Shown one piece after another: positions 53,704 through 61,281 of a stretch of 64,000 nucleotides of DNA. Made by a program: the position numbers and the translations under genes. How positions within the stretch are numbered: position 1 is the stretch's first letter; every line of letters starts with the position of its first letter. Source of the DNA: Myxococcales bacterium (GTDB taxonomy: Bacteria; Myxococcota_A; Polyangia; Nannocystales; Nannocystaceae); the NCBI GenBank assembly GCA_020633295.1, contig JACKDW010000007.1, forward strand, positions 62,001-126,000, written 5' to 3'. The notes beneath the pieces were generated by a model. That model was not told where the DNA came from. It did not search any database and saw only the letters and a program-made list of their open reading frames with translations.

Positions 53704-54681
53704 TCAGTCGAGGCCGAGATTCCTGCGCAGACGGGGAATCGGCGGGCTCGTGTCGGGTACGAAGTCGACGCCCGTCAGGCGCTCGTAGGTCGCCACGTAC
53801 CGACGCGCCGCCTCCACGCGCAGGTCGTCCGGCAAGCGCGGCGGCGCGCCATCGCCCGAGAAGCCCTGGGAGACCAACCACCGGCGGATGTACTCCTTGT
53901 CCATGCTCGGCGGATCCTCGCCGCGCGCCATCGCCGGCGCGTAGGTCTCGGCGTACCAGTAGCGCGAGGAGTCGGGCGTGTGAATCTCGTCGATCAGCAC
54001 GATCTCGCCGTCGGGGCGCACGCCGAGCTCGTACTTCGTGTCCACGAGGATCAGCCCGCGCTCGCGCGCGAGCTCCTGACCAAACGCGAACAGCTCGAGG
54101 CAGCGGCGCTCGAGCGCGTCAAATCGCGCCGCGTCGATCAGGCCGCGCTCGACGAGCTGCTGCTTGCTGACGCTCTCGTCGTGATGCCCCTTCGGCGCCT
54201 TGGTCGACGGGGTCACGATGTTCGTCGGCAGTCGCTGATGCTTGACGAGCCCGTCGGGCAGCGCGTGCCCGCAGAAGCGCCGCTCGCCGCGCTCGTAGGC
54301 GCGCCAGATCGAGGTCTGGCTGACCCCCGTGAGGTAGCCGCGCACGACCATCTCGACGGGGATCGGGCGACACTCGACCGCGCGGCACACCTGCGGATCC
54401 GGGATGTCGATCAGGTGGTTCGGGAAGCGCTCGCGCGTGCGCTCGAACCAGTAGCGCGCGAGCCCGTTGAGCACCTGTCCCTTGAACGGGATCGTGCCGA
54501 GCACGACGTCGAAGGCGCTGACGCGGTCGGTGACGACGATGGTCCGCACGCCGTCCTTCGTGAAGTTCTCGCGGACCTTGCCGCTGTAGCGCGCGCCGAG
54601 GGCGTCAAACTCGGGCCCGAGCTTGGAGAGCGTGCCCTCGGGTTGCAGGGCGTTGCGGAGCGTGGACTCGGACACCGGCAT
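53704..54681 (-). CDS. purC: phosphoribosylaminoimidazole-succinocarboxamide synthase
   Basis: SAICAR synthetase, 325 aa, the larger bacterial/eukaryotic-like form. GKVRENFTKDGVRTIVVTDR and VSAFDVVLGTIPFKGQVLNG open the ATP site; PIPVEMVVRGYLTGVSQTSI and LPTNIVTPSTKAPKGHHDES follow; LILVDTKYELGVRPDGEIVL and DEIHTPDSSRYWYAETY carry the catalytic part. It adds aspartate to CAIR in purine synthesis, matching purF nearby. ATG 54681. It follows the pseudokinase gene by only 14 bp. Confidence 0.96.
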   Translation of the reverse strand: MPVSESTLRNALQPEGTLSKLGPEFDALGARYSGKVRENFTKDGVRTIVVTDRVSAFDVVLGTIPFKGQVLNGLARYWFERTRERFPNHLIDIPDPQVCRAVECRPIPVEMVVRGYLTGVSQTSIWRAYERGERRFCGHALPDGLVKHQRLPTNIVTPSTKAPKGHHDESVSKQQLVERGLIDAARFDALERRCLELFAFGQELARERGLILVDTKYELGVRPDGEIVLIDEIHTPDSSRYWYAETYAPAMARGEDPPSMDKEYIRRWLVSQGFSGDGAPPRLPDDLRVEAARRYVATYERLTGVDFVPDTSPPIPRLRRNLGLD

Positions 54682-54695
54682 GGCGCCGGAACGTA

Positions 54696-56462
54696 TCAGC
54701 GCGTCAACCAGGTGAGAAGCAGCCAGGCGAGCACCAGGCCGCCGACCACCGCGATCGCCATGTTGACGTAGCGATCGACCGCCGACTCGGGCTTCTTCGG
54801 CTTTCGCACCGGGGTCTCGCCGGAGCGCTCGGCGGGCCCTGGGGTCAGCTTCGAGCTCGACTCGGCCGCGGCGTCCTCTGGTTCGGGCGTGCGCGCGCGC
54901 AGCGACTCCGCGGAGATGTGCTCGTCCGTGATCGCCGCGACGCCGAGCGGGTTCGTCATCCGCGCGCTGCGTCGCGTGGGCGCGTCGGGCTCTGGCTCAG
55001 GCGGGGTTGAGAGCGCCGACGCGAGCGCCGCCGTCACCCCATCCTGTAGACCGGAGCCCTCCCCTGAGCTGGTCGCGTTGCCGACGGCCGAGGCCACGCG
55101 CACCGAGAGATCGACCTCGGGCTCCTCGCGCGCGGCCCCCTCGTTAAATTCGGGTGGCGGCGGCGGCAGGATGTTCGAGTCGGCCGGCGCCTCCCCGAGG
55201 TTTCGCCGCAGGACGCGGACGCGCCCCGGCTTCGCGGCTTTCGCGGGGCTACGCGGCGGCATCGAGCCCGCCTCCGGAAGATCCGGCAGCGAGCCCGCCT
55301 CCGGAAGATCCGGCAGCGAGCCCGCCTCCGGCATCGGCGGCAACGAGCCCGCCTCCGGAAATTCGGGCAGCGAGCCCGCCTCCGGCATCGGCGGCAACGA
55401 GCCCGCCTCCGGAAATTCGGGCAGCGAGCCCGCTTCCGGAAATTCGGGCAGCGAGCCCGCCTCGGGCAGCGGCGGCAACGAGCCCGCCTCGGGCATCGGC
55501 GGCAGCGAGCCCGACAGCGCCGCCTCGGCGAGGGACATCGACGCCGAGGGCATCGTCGACATCGACATCGTGGGCACGGTCAGCACGCCGCGCTCGGCGA
55601 GGTCGATGGCCTCGACGATCAGCTCGTCGAGCTCACCGTCGAGGATGCCCTCGGTGAGGAGCCCGAGCAGCTCCGCGCCGTCGGCGGGGCGCCCACCAGG
55701 CTCTTCAGCCAGGCAGGCCTCGACCAGATCCCGCAGCGCGCCGGTCCCGAGCGCCGGGATCTCGCGCGCGCGCCCCAGCTCGATCGCCTGCCTCCGCGGG
55801 GCGCCGCTGGCGACCGTGGCGACGACGGCGCCCCAGCCGAACACGTCGCTCGCCGGCGTCAGCGTCGCGCCGCTCGTGCGCTCCGGCGGCAGCACGCGGA
55901 CGTGGGAGCGACGCTCCGCGATCAGCAGCGCGCCGCGATCACAGAGCGAGACGAGCCCGTACTGCCAAAGCGCCTGCCCGCCCTCCCAGATGAAGGTCGA
56001 GGTCGTGTCCATCGCGCCGTGCACGAGCCCGCGTTCGTGCAGGCGCGCGAGCCCGCGCGCGGCGAACTGGACGAAGCGACCGAGCTCCTGGAAGCGCTCG
56101 GCTGAGATCGCGGCCCGCGGTCCGCCGAAGTCGTCGAGCGAGAGGGCGCCGAACAGCGGCTCGTAGGCGACGACGAGGTGCCCGGTGCGCGGCTCGATGC
56201 CCGCGAACACCACGGGCAGCAGCGCGTGCTCGTCCCCGGCGACGCACAGGTCGCTGTAGCCCGCGACGCGGCTCGCGGCGCGCTCAGCCGCGTCTGTCCC
56301 CGAGAACAGCCCACTCGCGAGCAGGTTGAGCAGCACGACCTCGCCGGTCGTGTTGTCGAGCGCCGCCCACGCCGGACCGAACAGCGGGCAGCCGAAGCCG
56401 AGCTCTTGCTCGCGGATCAGCTCGAAGCGATCGCAGATCGTCGCACCCGGCTCAAGCTGCAC
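54696..56462 (-). CDS. second tail-anchored pseudokinase with nine 9-aa repeats
   Basis: A 588-aa kinase-like protein. The N-lobe is weak (FELIREQELGFGCPLFGPAW). The catalytic loop is LVHGAMDTTSTFIWEGG (146-162), keeping His but with HRD lost, and no DFG is seen. LPPERTSG (191-198) and SDVFGWGAVVATVASGAP (205-222) retain the C-lobe pattern. Residues 318-398 are nine units of GSLPxxPEA, followed by a basic and acidic linker. A single C-terminal helix (NMAIAVVGGLVLAWLLLTWL) is the anchor. This parallels the pseudokinase at 12953-15313: kinase-like head, low-complexity repeats, tail anchor. GTG start with GGAGGGGAGGG upstream; 23 bp after dut. Confidence 0.75.
   Translation of the reverse strand: MQLEPGATICDRFELIREQELGFGCPLFGPAWAALDNTTGEVVLLNLLASGLFSGTDAAERAASRVAGYSDLCVAGDEHALLPVVFAGIEPRTGHLVVAYEPLFGALSLDDFGGPRAAISAERFQELGRFVQFAARGLARLHERGLVHGAMDTTSTFIWEGGQALWQYGLVSLCDRGALLIAERRSHVRVLPPERTSGATLTPASDVFGWGAVVATVASGAPRRQAIELGRAREIPALGTGALRDLVEACLAEEPGGRPADGAELLGLLTEGILDGELDELIVEAIDLAERGVLTVPTMSMSTMPSASMSLAEAALSGSLPPMPEAGSLPPLPEAGSLPEFPEAGSLPEFPEAGSLPPMPEAGSLPEFPEAGSLPPMPEAGSLPDLPEAGSLPDLPEAGSMPPRSPAKAAKPGRVRVLRRNLGEAPADSNILPPPPPEFNEGAAREEPEVDLSVRVASAVGNATSSGEGSGLQDGVTAALASALSTPPEPEPDAPTRRSARMTNPLGVAAITDEHISAESLRARTPEPEDAAAESSSKLTPGPAERSGETPVRKPKKPESAVDRYVNMAIAVVGGLVLAWLLLTWLTR
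55269..55511 (-). repeat. 27-bp tandem repeat x9 encoding (GSLPxxPEA)n
   Basis: Nine 27-bp units in frame with the second pseudokinase. The invariant part is gcagcgagcccgcctccgg-like on the plus strand; the two variable codons give PM, PL, EF or DL. The alternating variants suggest duplication of larger blocks. Confidence 0.92.
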
Positions 56463-56485
56463 GCGCGCCCTCCCCTCCGGGACGT

Positions 56486-56995
56486 CTAGCGCCCCGTGCT
56501 CCCGAATCCCGCCGCGCCGCGCTCGGCCGGCGGCAGCTCGTCGACGACGCGCGGCTCGAGCATGGCGACGCGCGCGAGCACGAGCTGGGCGATCCGCTCG
56601 CCGTGGTGCACTTCGAACGCCGAGTCGCCGAGATTGAGGAGGATGACCTTGAGCTCCCCACGGTAGTCGGCGTCGATTGTACCCGGCGCGTTGGCGATGA
56701 CGATACCGTGTCGCAGCGCGAGGCCCGAGCGCGCGCGCACCTGCCCCTCAAACCCTGCGGGGATCGCAACCGCGAGGCCGGTGGGCACCAGCGCTCGCTG
56801 GCCGGGCAGAAGCTCGATGGGCGCGCTGTGCTCGCCGTTTGGCAGACACGCCGTCAGATCGAGGCCTGCGGCCAACCGCGACATACGCCGCGGCGCGACT
56901 GCCTCGGGGTGCAGACGGCGGACCAGGAGCGCGTCCTCGGCAGCGTCCGCGCCCTGGGGCGGAAATGTTCGAATCGAGGGGGTCGCGTCGGTCAT
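56486..56995 (-). CDS. dut: dUTP diphosphatase
   Basis: Trimeric dUTPase, 169 aa from ATG 56995. The five motifs are present: SRLAAGLDLTA, RARSGLALRHGI, NAPGTIDADYRGEL (with catalytic Asp), GERIAQLVL and RGAAGFGSTGR. It hydrolyses dUTP to dUMP, keeping uracil out of DNA and feeding dTMP synthesis. About 25 residues precede the usual start. A frame upstream to 57091 overlaps the pnp terminator region and is not used. Pairing of dut with pnp occurs in other bacteria. Confidence 0.95.
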   Translation of the reverse strand: MTDATPSIRTFPPQGADAAEDALLVRRLHPEAVAPRRMSRLAAGLDLTACLPNGEHSAPIELLPGQRALVPTGLAVAIPAGFEGQVRARSGLALRHGIVIANAPGTIDADYRGELKVILLNLGDSAFEVHHGERIAQLVLARVAMLEPRVVDELPPAERGAAGFGSTGR

Positions 56996-57043
56996 CGTCA
57001 GGAGTCGTTTCGAGCAGGTAGATCGGGGGTCGGAAACGGCGAA

Positions 57044-57068
57044 GGGCCCGGGGAATTCCCCCGAGCCC
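57044..57068 (-). terminator. GC-rich hairpin after pnp
   Basis: Near-palindrome GGGCCCGGGGAATTCCCCCG then AGCCC, 20 bp past the pnp stop. The minus strand continues TTCGCCGTTTCC. A weak terminator or 3'-end stabiliser between pnp and dut. Confidence 0.5.
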
Positions 57069-57087
57069 CTCGACGGCGCAACGTCGC

Positions 57088-59202
57088 TCAACCGCGGAGG
57101 TTCTGGACGTCCGAGGGATCCACGCCGAACGCGGCGCGGCGGCTGAGACGAATCTTGCCGCTCGGGTCGACGTTGAGCACCTTGACCACCACCTCGTCGC
57201 CCTCCTGGATGACGTCGGTCACCTGCCGGACGCGCTTGTTGTCCAGCTCGGAGATGTGCACGAGGCCGTCGGTCCCCGGGAGGATCTCGACGAAGGCGCC
57301 GAAGTCGACGACGCGCTTGACGACGCCGTGGTAGTGGGCGCCGACCTCGGCCTCCGCCGTCAGGCCCTCGATGATGCTCTTGGCCTTGTCGATCGACGCG
57401 GGGTCGCTGGAGGCGATCGAGACCTTGCCGCTGTCCTCGACCGAGATCGAGCAGCCCGTCTGCTCCTGGATCGCGCGGATGGTCTTTCCACCAGGTCCGA
57501 TGATGTCGCGGATCTTGTCGATCTTGATCTGCATCGTGACGATGCGCGGCGCGAACTGGCTGATGTCGTCGCGCGGCTCGGGCAGGACCTCGACCATCGC
57601 CTCGAGGATGTGCAGACGACCGAGGCGCGCCTGCTCGAGCGCCTTCTCGAGGATCTCGCGGCTCAGCCCCTCGATCTTGATGTCCATCTGCAGCGCGGTG
57701 ATGCCCTCGCGCGTGCCGGTGACCTTGAAGTCCATGTCGCCGAGGTGGTCCTCGTCGCCGAGGATGTCCGACAGGACCGCGATGTCGCCGCCCTCCTGCA
57801 TGAGGCCCATGGCGATGCCGGCGACGGGCGCCTTGATCGGCACGCCGGCGTCCATGAGGCTGAGGCAGCCGCCGCAGACCGCCGCCATCGAGCTGGAGCC
57901 GTTGGACTCGAGCGTGTCGCTGACGATGCGGATCGTGTACGGGAAGTCCTCGTACTCGGGCAGCACGGCCTCGAGCGCGCGCTCGGCCAGCTTGCCGTGC
58001 CCGATCTCGCGCCGCGACTGGCCGCGGATCGGCTTGACCTCGCCCGTGCAGAAGGGCGGGAAGTTGTAGTGCAGCAGGAAGTAGCGCATCACGTCGCCGC
58101 GGATCGTGTCGAGCCGCTGCGCGTCGTGATCGGTGCCGAGGGTGCAGGTGACGAGCGCCTGGGTCTCGCCGCGCTGGAACAGCGCCGAGCCGTGGGGGCG
58201 CTCGAACGGGTGGGCCTGGATGTACAGCGGGCGGATGTCGGCGTAGCCGCGCCCGTCGATGCGCTTGCCGTCACGGATGACGCGCTGGCGCACGAGCTTC
58301 TTCTCGAGCTTGGAGAACGCGTCCTTGACCTCGCCGGACCGCTCGCCCTCGGCGCCGCCGAGCTGCTCGACCATGTCGTTTCTGATGGCGCTCAGCGCGT
58401 CGTGGCGCTCGTGCTTGCCGATGATCGTCAGCGCCTCGCGAGCGCGCGCCTCGGCGGCGGACATGACCTGGCCCTGGAACTCGAGGTCGACCTCGGGCGG
58501 GGTGTACTCGCGCTTGGGCTGGCCGACCTTCTCGCGCAGCCGGTCCTGCATCTCGATGAGCGGGCGCGCGACGTCCTTGGCGAACATCAGCGCGTCGATC
58601 ATCGCCGACTCCTTGGCCTGGCTCGCGCCGCCCTCGACCATCACGATCGCGTCGCGGCTGACCGCGACGACGAGGTTGATGTCGGCCTCGGCCATCTGGT
58701 CGAAGGTCGGCAGCGCGACGAACTGGCCGCCAATCCGGCACACCCGGATCCCGGCGATCGGGCCCGCCCAGGGGATGTCGCTGAGCATGAGACCGGTCGA
58801 GGCGCCCGTCATCGCGAGCACGTCGGGCAGGTTCTGCTTGTCGTGCGAGACGGTGTTGACGATGACCTGGGTGTCGAAGCGGTAGCCCTTGGGGAACAGC
58901 GGGCGGATCGGGCGATCGATGCAGCGCGCGCCGAGGATCTCCCACTCGGTCGGTCGACCCTCGCGCTTGAAGTAGCCGCCGGGGATCTTACCGGCGGCCG
59001 CGGTGCCCTCGCGGTACTCCACGGTGAGCGGGAGGAACGGGAGGTCCTTGGGGTACTTGCTCGAGGTCGTGGCCACGAGCACGGAGGTGCCGCCGCAGCT
59101 CACGACGACCGCTGCACCTGCCTGTTTGGCCAGTCGACCGGTCTCGATGCTGATCTCGACATCGCCGACGCGGCACGACTCGGTCACGGGATTCATGGAC
59201 AT
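57088..59202 (-). CDS. pnp: polynucleotide phosphorylase
   Basis: A 704-aa PNPase, 3'-5' phosphorolytic exoribonuclease. Two RNase PH-like domains are evident: GGTSVLVATTSSKYPKDLPF, GGYFKREGRPTEWE, CIDRPIRPLFP; then GSALFQRGETQALVTCTLG, SRREIGHGKLAERALEAVLP and SDTLESNGSSSMAAVCGGCL with the catalytic Asp pocket (DEDHLGDMDFKV). KH (IRDIIGPGGKTIRAIQEQTG) and S1 (GAHYHGVVKRVVDFGAFVEI) domains follow. ATG 59202 with AGGAG upstream. It follows rpsO, separated by a terminator, as in many bacteria. Confidence 0.97.
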   Translation of the reverse strand: MSMNPVTESCRVGDVEISIETGRLAKQAGAAVVVSCGGTSVLVATTSSKYPKDLPFLPLTVEYREGTAAAGKIPGGYFKREGRPTEWEILGARCIDRPIRPLFPKGYRFDTQVIVNTVSHDKQNLPDVLAMTGASTGLMLSDIPWAGPIAGIRVCRIGGQFVALPTFDQMAEADINLVVAVSRDAIVMVEGGASQAKESAMIDALMFAKDVARPLIEMQDRLREKVGQPKREYTPPEVDLEFQGQVMSAAEARAREALTIIGKHERHDALSAIRNDMVEQLGGAEGERSGEVKDAFSKLEKKLVRQRVIRDGKRIDGRGYADIRPLYIQAHPFERPHGSALFQRGETQALVTCTLGTDHDAQRLDTIRGDVMRYFLLHYNFPPFCTGEVKPIRGQSRREIGHGKLAERALEAVLPEYEDFPYTIRIVSDTLESNGSSSMAAVCGGCLSLMDAGVPIKAPVAGIAMGLMQEGGDIAVLSDILGDEDHLGDMDFKVTGTREGITALQMDIKIEGLSREILEKALEQARLGRLHILEAMVEVLPEPRDDISQFAPRIVTMQIKIDKIRDIIGPGGKTIRAIQEQTGCSISVEDSGKVSIASSDPASIDKAKSIIEGLTAEAEVGAHYHGVVKRVVDFGAFVEILPGTDGLVHISELDNKRVRQVTDVIQEGDEVVVKVLNVDPSGKIRLSRRAAFGVDPSDVQNLRG

Positions 59203-59374
59203 TGTCTTGCTCCTGCTGCGGAGCGCTGACGCCGTCGGCCTCTGGCTCGACGCGCGTCAGAAATCTTCAAGGGGTTGTGATGTCTCCGCGCTGCGCTCGC
59301 GACTGACGGAAGCTCCGCAGCAACCGTTCCGCGGGACGCCAGCGAGCGCGGGTAGACCCTCGCGCATACGCAAA

Positions 59375-59394
59375 AGGGGCCCCTGGGGGCCCCT
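59375..59394 (-). terminator. intrinsic terminator between rpsO and pnp
   Basis: AGGGGCCCC (59375-59383), TG, GGGGCCCCT (59386-59394), followed on the minus strand by TTTTGCG. It lies 11 bp past the rpsO stop, so part of the transcription probably stops before pnp. Confidence 0.8.
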
Positions 59395-59404
59395 GCGGCG
59401 AGGT

Positions 59405-59674
59405 CTACTTGCGGATGCCGAGCGACTGGATGAGCTTGCGGTAGCGCTCGACGTCTCGGGCCTTGAGGTAGTCGAGCAGTCTGCGACGCCGACCCACGAG
59501 CTTGAGGAGCCCGCGGCGCGAGTGGTGATCCTTCTTGTGGGTCCGGAAGTGATCAGTCAGGTACGTGATCCGCTTGGTGAGGAGCGCGACCTGGACCTCA
59601 GGGGACCCGGTGTCACCGGGCTTGTGCTGAAACTGACCGACGATCTCGGCTTTGCGATCTGCTGAAAGGGACAT
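59405..59674 (-). CDS. rpsO: 30S ribosomal protein S15
   Basis: 89 aa from ATG 59674, the standard S15 length. SADRKAEIVGQFQHKPGDTG, SPEVQVALLTKRITYLTDHF, THKKDHHSRRGLLKLVGRRR and RLLDYLKARDVERYRKLIQ are nearly canonical. It binds the 16S rRNA three-way junction and is often autoregulated at its own leader; the 90-bp gap after truB could hold such an element but I cannot draw it confidently. Confidence 0.98.
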   Translation of the reverse strand: MSLSADRKAEIVGQFQHKPGDTGSPEVQVALLTKRITYLTDHFRTHKKDHHSRRGLLKLVGRRRRLLDYLKARDVERYRKLIQSLGIRK

Positions 59675-59764
59675 GGTGACTCTGACGGAGGCCCGTGCCT
59701 CCAACAAGCTTTGCGTTCTCTAACCTCGTGGAAGTTCGGAGAATCGTGGGCGAAACGGCGCTTG

Positions 59765-60850
59765 TCAAGCGCGCTGAAGTGGTTTTTTGGGGCCTTTGGA
59801 GGAGCCTGAGACGGCTCTCACGACTCGCTCGGGACGCACGCGGTAGCCGTCCTCTTCGGGCTCTCCCGCGGCCTCGAGCCTGGCGATCACGAGCACCGCA
59901 GAGCGCCCGTCGGCTCCGCGCGCGCGCACGCAGACGCGCGGAGCAGGTTCGGGATCGCGGCCCAAGCCCAGCCGCGCCAGGTCGTCGACGGACCAGCGCA
60001 GCTCCTGCCCCTGACAGAGACGGGTGAGCGGCGACCGCGAGTCCACGTCGTCCGTCCCCGTGAGTTCGACGACGGGCACCGGGAGTACATCTGCGGGATC
60101 GAGCAAGCCGGCACGAAGGGCGTCCGCGGCGGCTTCGCGCGCGCGATCCGAGCCGGCGTGACACCGCCAGCGCCCGTCCTCCTGCGACGCCTCCACACGC
60201 ACAACCGGCGCCGCGCCGCGCAACGAGAGGTCGCCGCAGGCCACACGACGCAGCCCGCCGAGATGCGCGGGAACACCTAGACGCGCGCCGAGCTCGACCG
60301 CGAGCGAGCGGATATAAGTGCCCTTGCTCACTTCTATCGTCGCGTCCATGACCACTGTGCTCTCGTCGCGCCGGATCGACGTGAGGCTGCAGGCGTGCAC
60401 GGTCATGGGTCGTGGCTCCAGCTCAACCGCCTCGCCCCTCCGCGCGAGACGATGCGCGCGCTGACCGTCGATCTTAACCGCCGAGAACGCCGGAGGCGCG
60501 AGCTGGAGCTCGCCATGGAGACTGTCCAGCGCCGCGGGAACGCGCGCGACCACAGCGTCGTCGACCGGCGCGCGCTCGAGCACGCTGCCCTCGCGATCGG
60601 CGGAGTCGGTCGAGACGCCGAGCACGAATCGAGCCTCGTAGGTCTTGTCGACGCCGGTCAGGAACGGGACGAAGCGCGTCGCCGTCCCGACACACACGAT
60701 GAGTAGTCCGGAGGCCGCCGGATCGAGCGTGCCGCAGTGACCGACCTGGCGGACACCGAGCCCCCACCGCGCCCAACCCACGAGGTCGTGCGACGTCGGC
60801 CCTTCAGGCTTGTCGAGCAGCAGGACCCCGAATGGCGCGACGCCCGTCAC
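59765..60850 (-). CDS. truB: tRNA pseudouridine-55 synthase
   Basis: A 361-aa TruB. LLLDKPEGPTSHDLVGWARW and GHCGTLDPAASGLLIVCVG contain catalytic Asp43; KTYEARFVLGVSTDSADREG and PPAFSAVKIDGQRAHRLARR follow; SKGTYIRSLAVELGARLG completes the core. It makes pseudouridine 55 in the tRNA T arm. The C-terminal 130 residues are longer than in E. coli and include a PUA-like portion. The GTG start overlaps the rbfA stop (GTGA). Confidence 0.96.
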   Translation of the reverse strand: MTGVAPFGVLLLDKPEGPTSHDLVGWARWGLGVRQVGHCGTLDPAASGLLIVCVGTATRFVPFLTGVDKTYEARFVLGVSTDSADREGSVLERAPVDDAVVARVPAALDSLHGELQLAPPAFSAVKIDGQRAHRLARRGEAVELEPRPMTVHACSLTSIRRDESTVVMDATIEVSKGTYIRSLAVELGARLGVPAHLGGLRRVACGDLSLRGAAPVVRVEASQEDGRWRCHAGSDRAREAAADALRAGLLDPADVLPVPVVELTGTDDVDSRSPLTRLCQGQELRWSVDDLARLGLGRDPEPAPRVCVRARGADGRSAVLVIARLEAAGEPEEDGYRVRPERVVRAVSGSSKGPKKPLQRA

Positions 60851-61251
60851 GAGCGCTCACCGTCATCGGGCTCCGCTTGCGGTTCGGCGCGCGCGTCCTC
60901 CTCGCGGAGCTCGAGCAACGCGCGCTCGATCGCCAGCCCCTTCTCGACGCTCTCGTCCGGTATGAAGCGGAGCTCCGGGACGCGGCGCAGCTGGACGCGC
61001 TGCCCGACCTCGCGTCGGATCACCGGCGCGGCTGCGCGCAGCCCCGCGAGCAGCACGTCGATGTCGACGCCAGCGGTGACGGGATCGATGTAGACCCGCG
61101 CGATTGAGAGGTCGGCGCTGACGCGCACAGCCGTGATCCCGATCGACGCGGTCTGTCGCAGCCGCGGATCGCGAAGGTTTCCGAACAGGATCACCTCCGC
61201 GATCGCGCGCCGCAGGGTCTCCTCGACCCGCTGTACCCGCGGATTGCCCAA
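60847..61251 (-). CDS. rbfA: ribosome-binding factor A
   Basis: A 134-aa RbfA, a cold-shock and 30S maturation factor that binds 16S helix 1. RVQRVEETLRRAIAEVILFG, ITAVRVSADLSIARVYI and VPELRFIPDESVEKGLAIER are typical. It has a TTG start with GGGAG upstream, in the standard infB-rbfA-truB order, and an acidic C-terminal tail. Confidence 0.94.
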   Translation of the reverse strand: MGNPRVQRVEETLRRAIAEVILFGNLRDPRLRQTASIGITAVRVSADLSIARVYIDPVTAGVDIDVLLAGLRAAAPVIRREVGQRVQLRRVPELRFIPDESVEKGLAIERALLELREEDARAEPQAEPDDGERS

Positions 61252-61281
61252 CGGACTGCTCCCCGATCGCGCCGAGCGTCG

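Noticed and set aside
55269..55511. Regular 27-bp repeats resembling a CRISPR array
   Set aside because: They are contiguous, with no unique spacers, and in frame within a protein; no cas genes are present.
57256..59229. 657-codon plus-strand frame opposite pnp
   Set aside because: PNPase on the minus strand is complete and canonical; the other frame is an artefact of codon bias.
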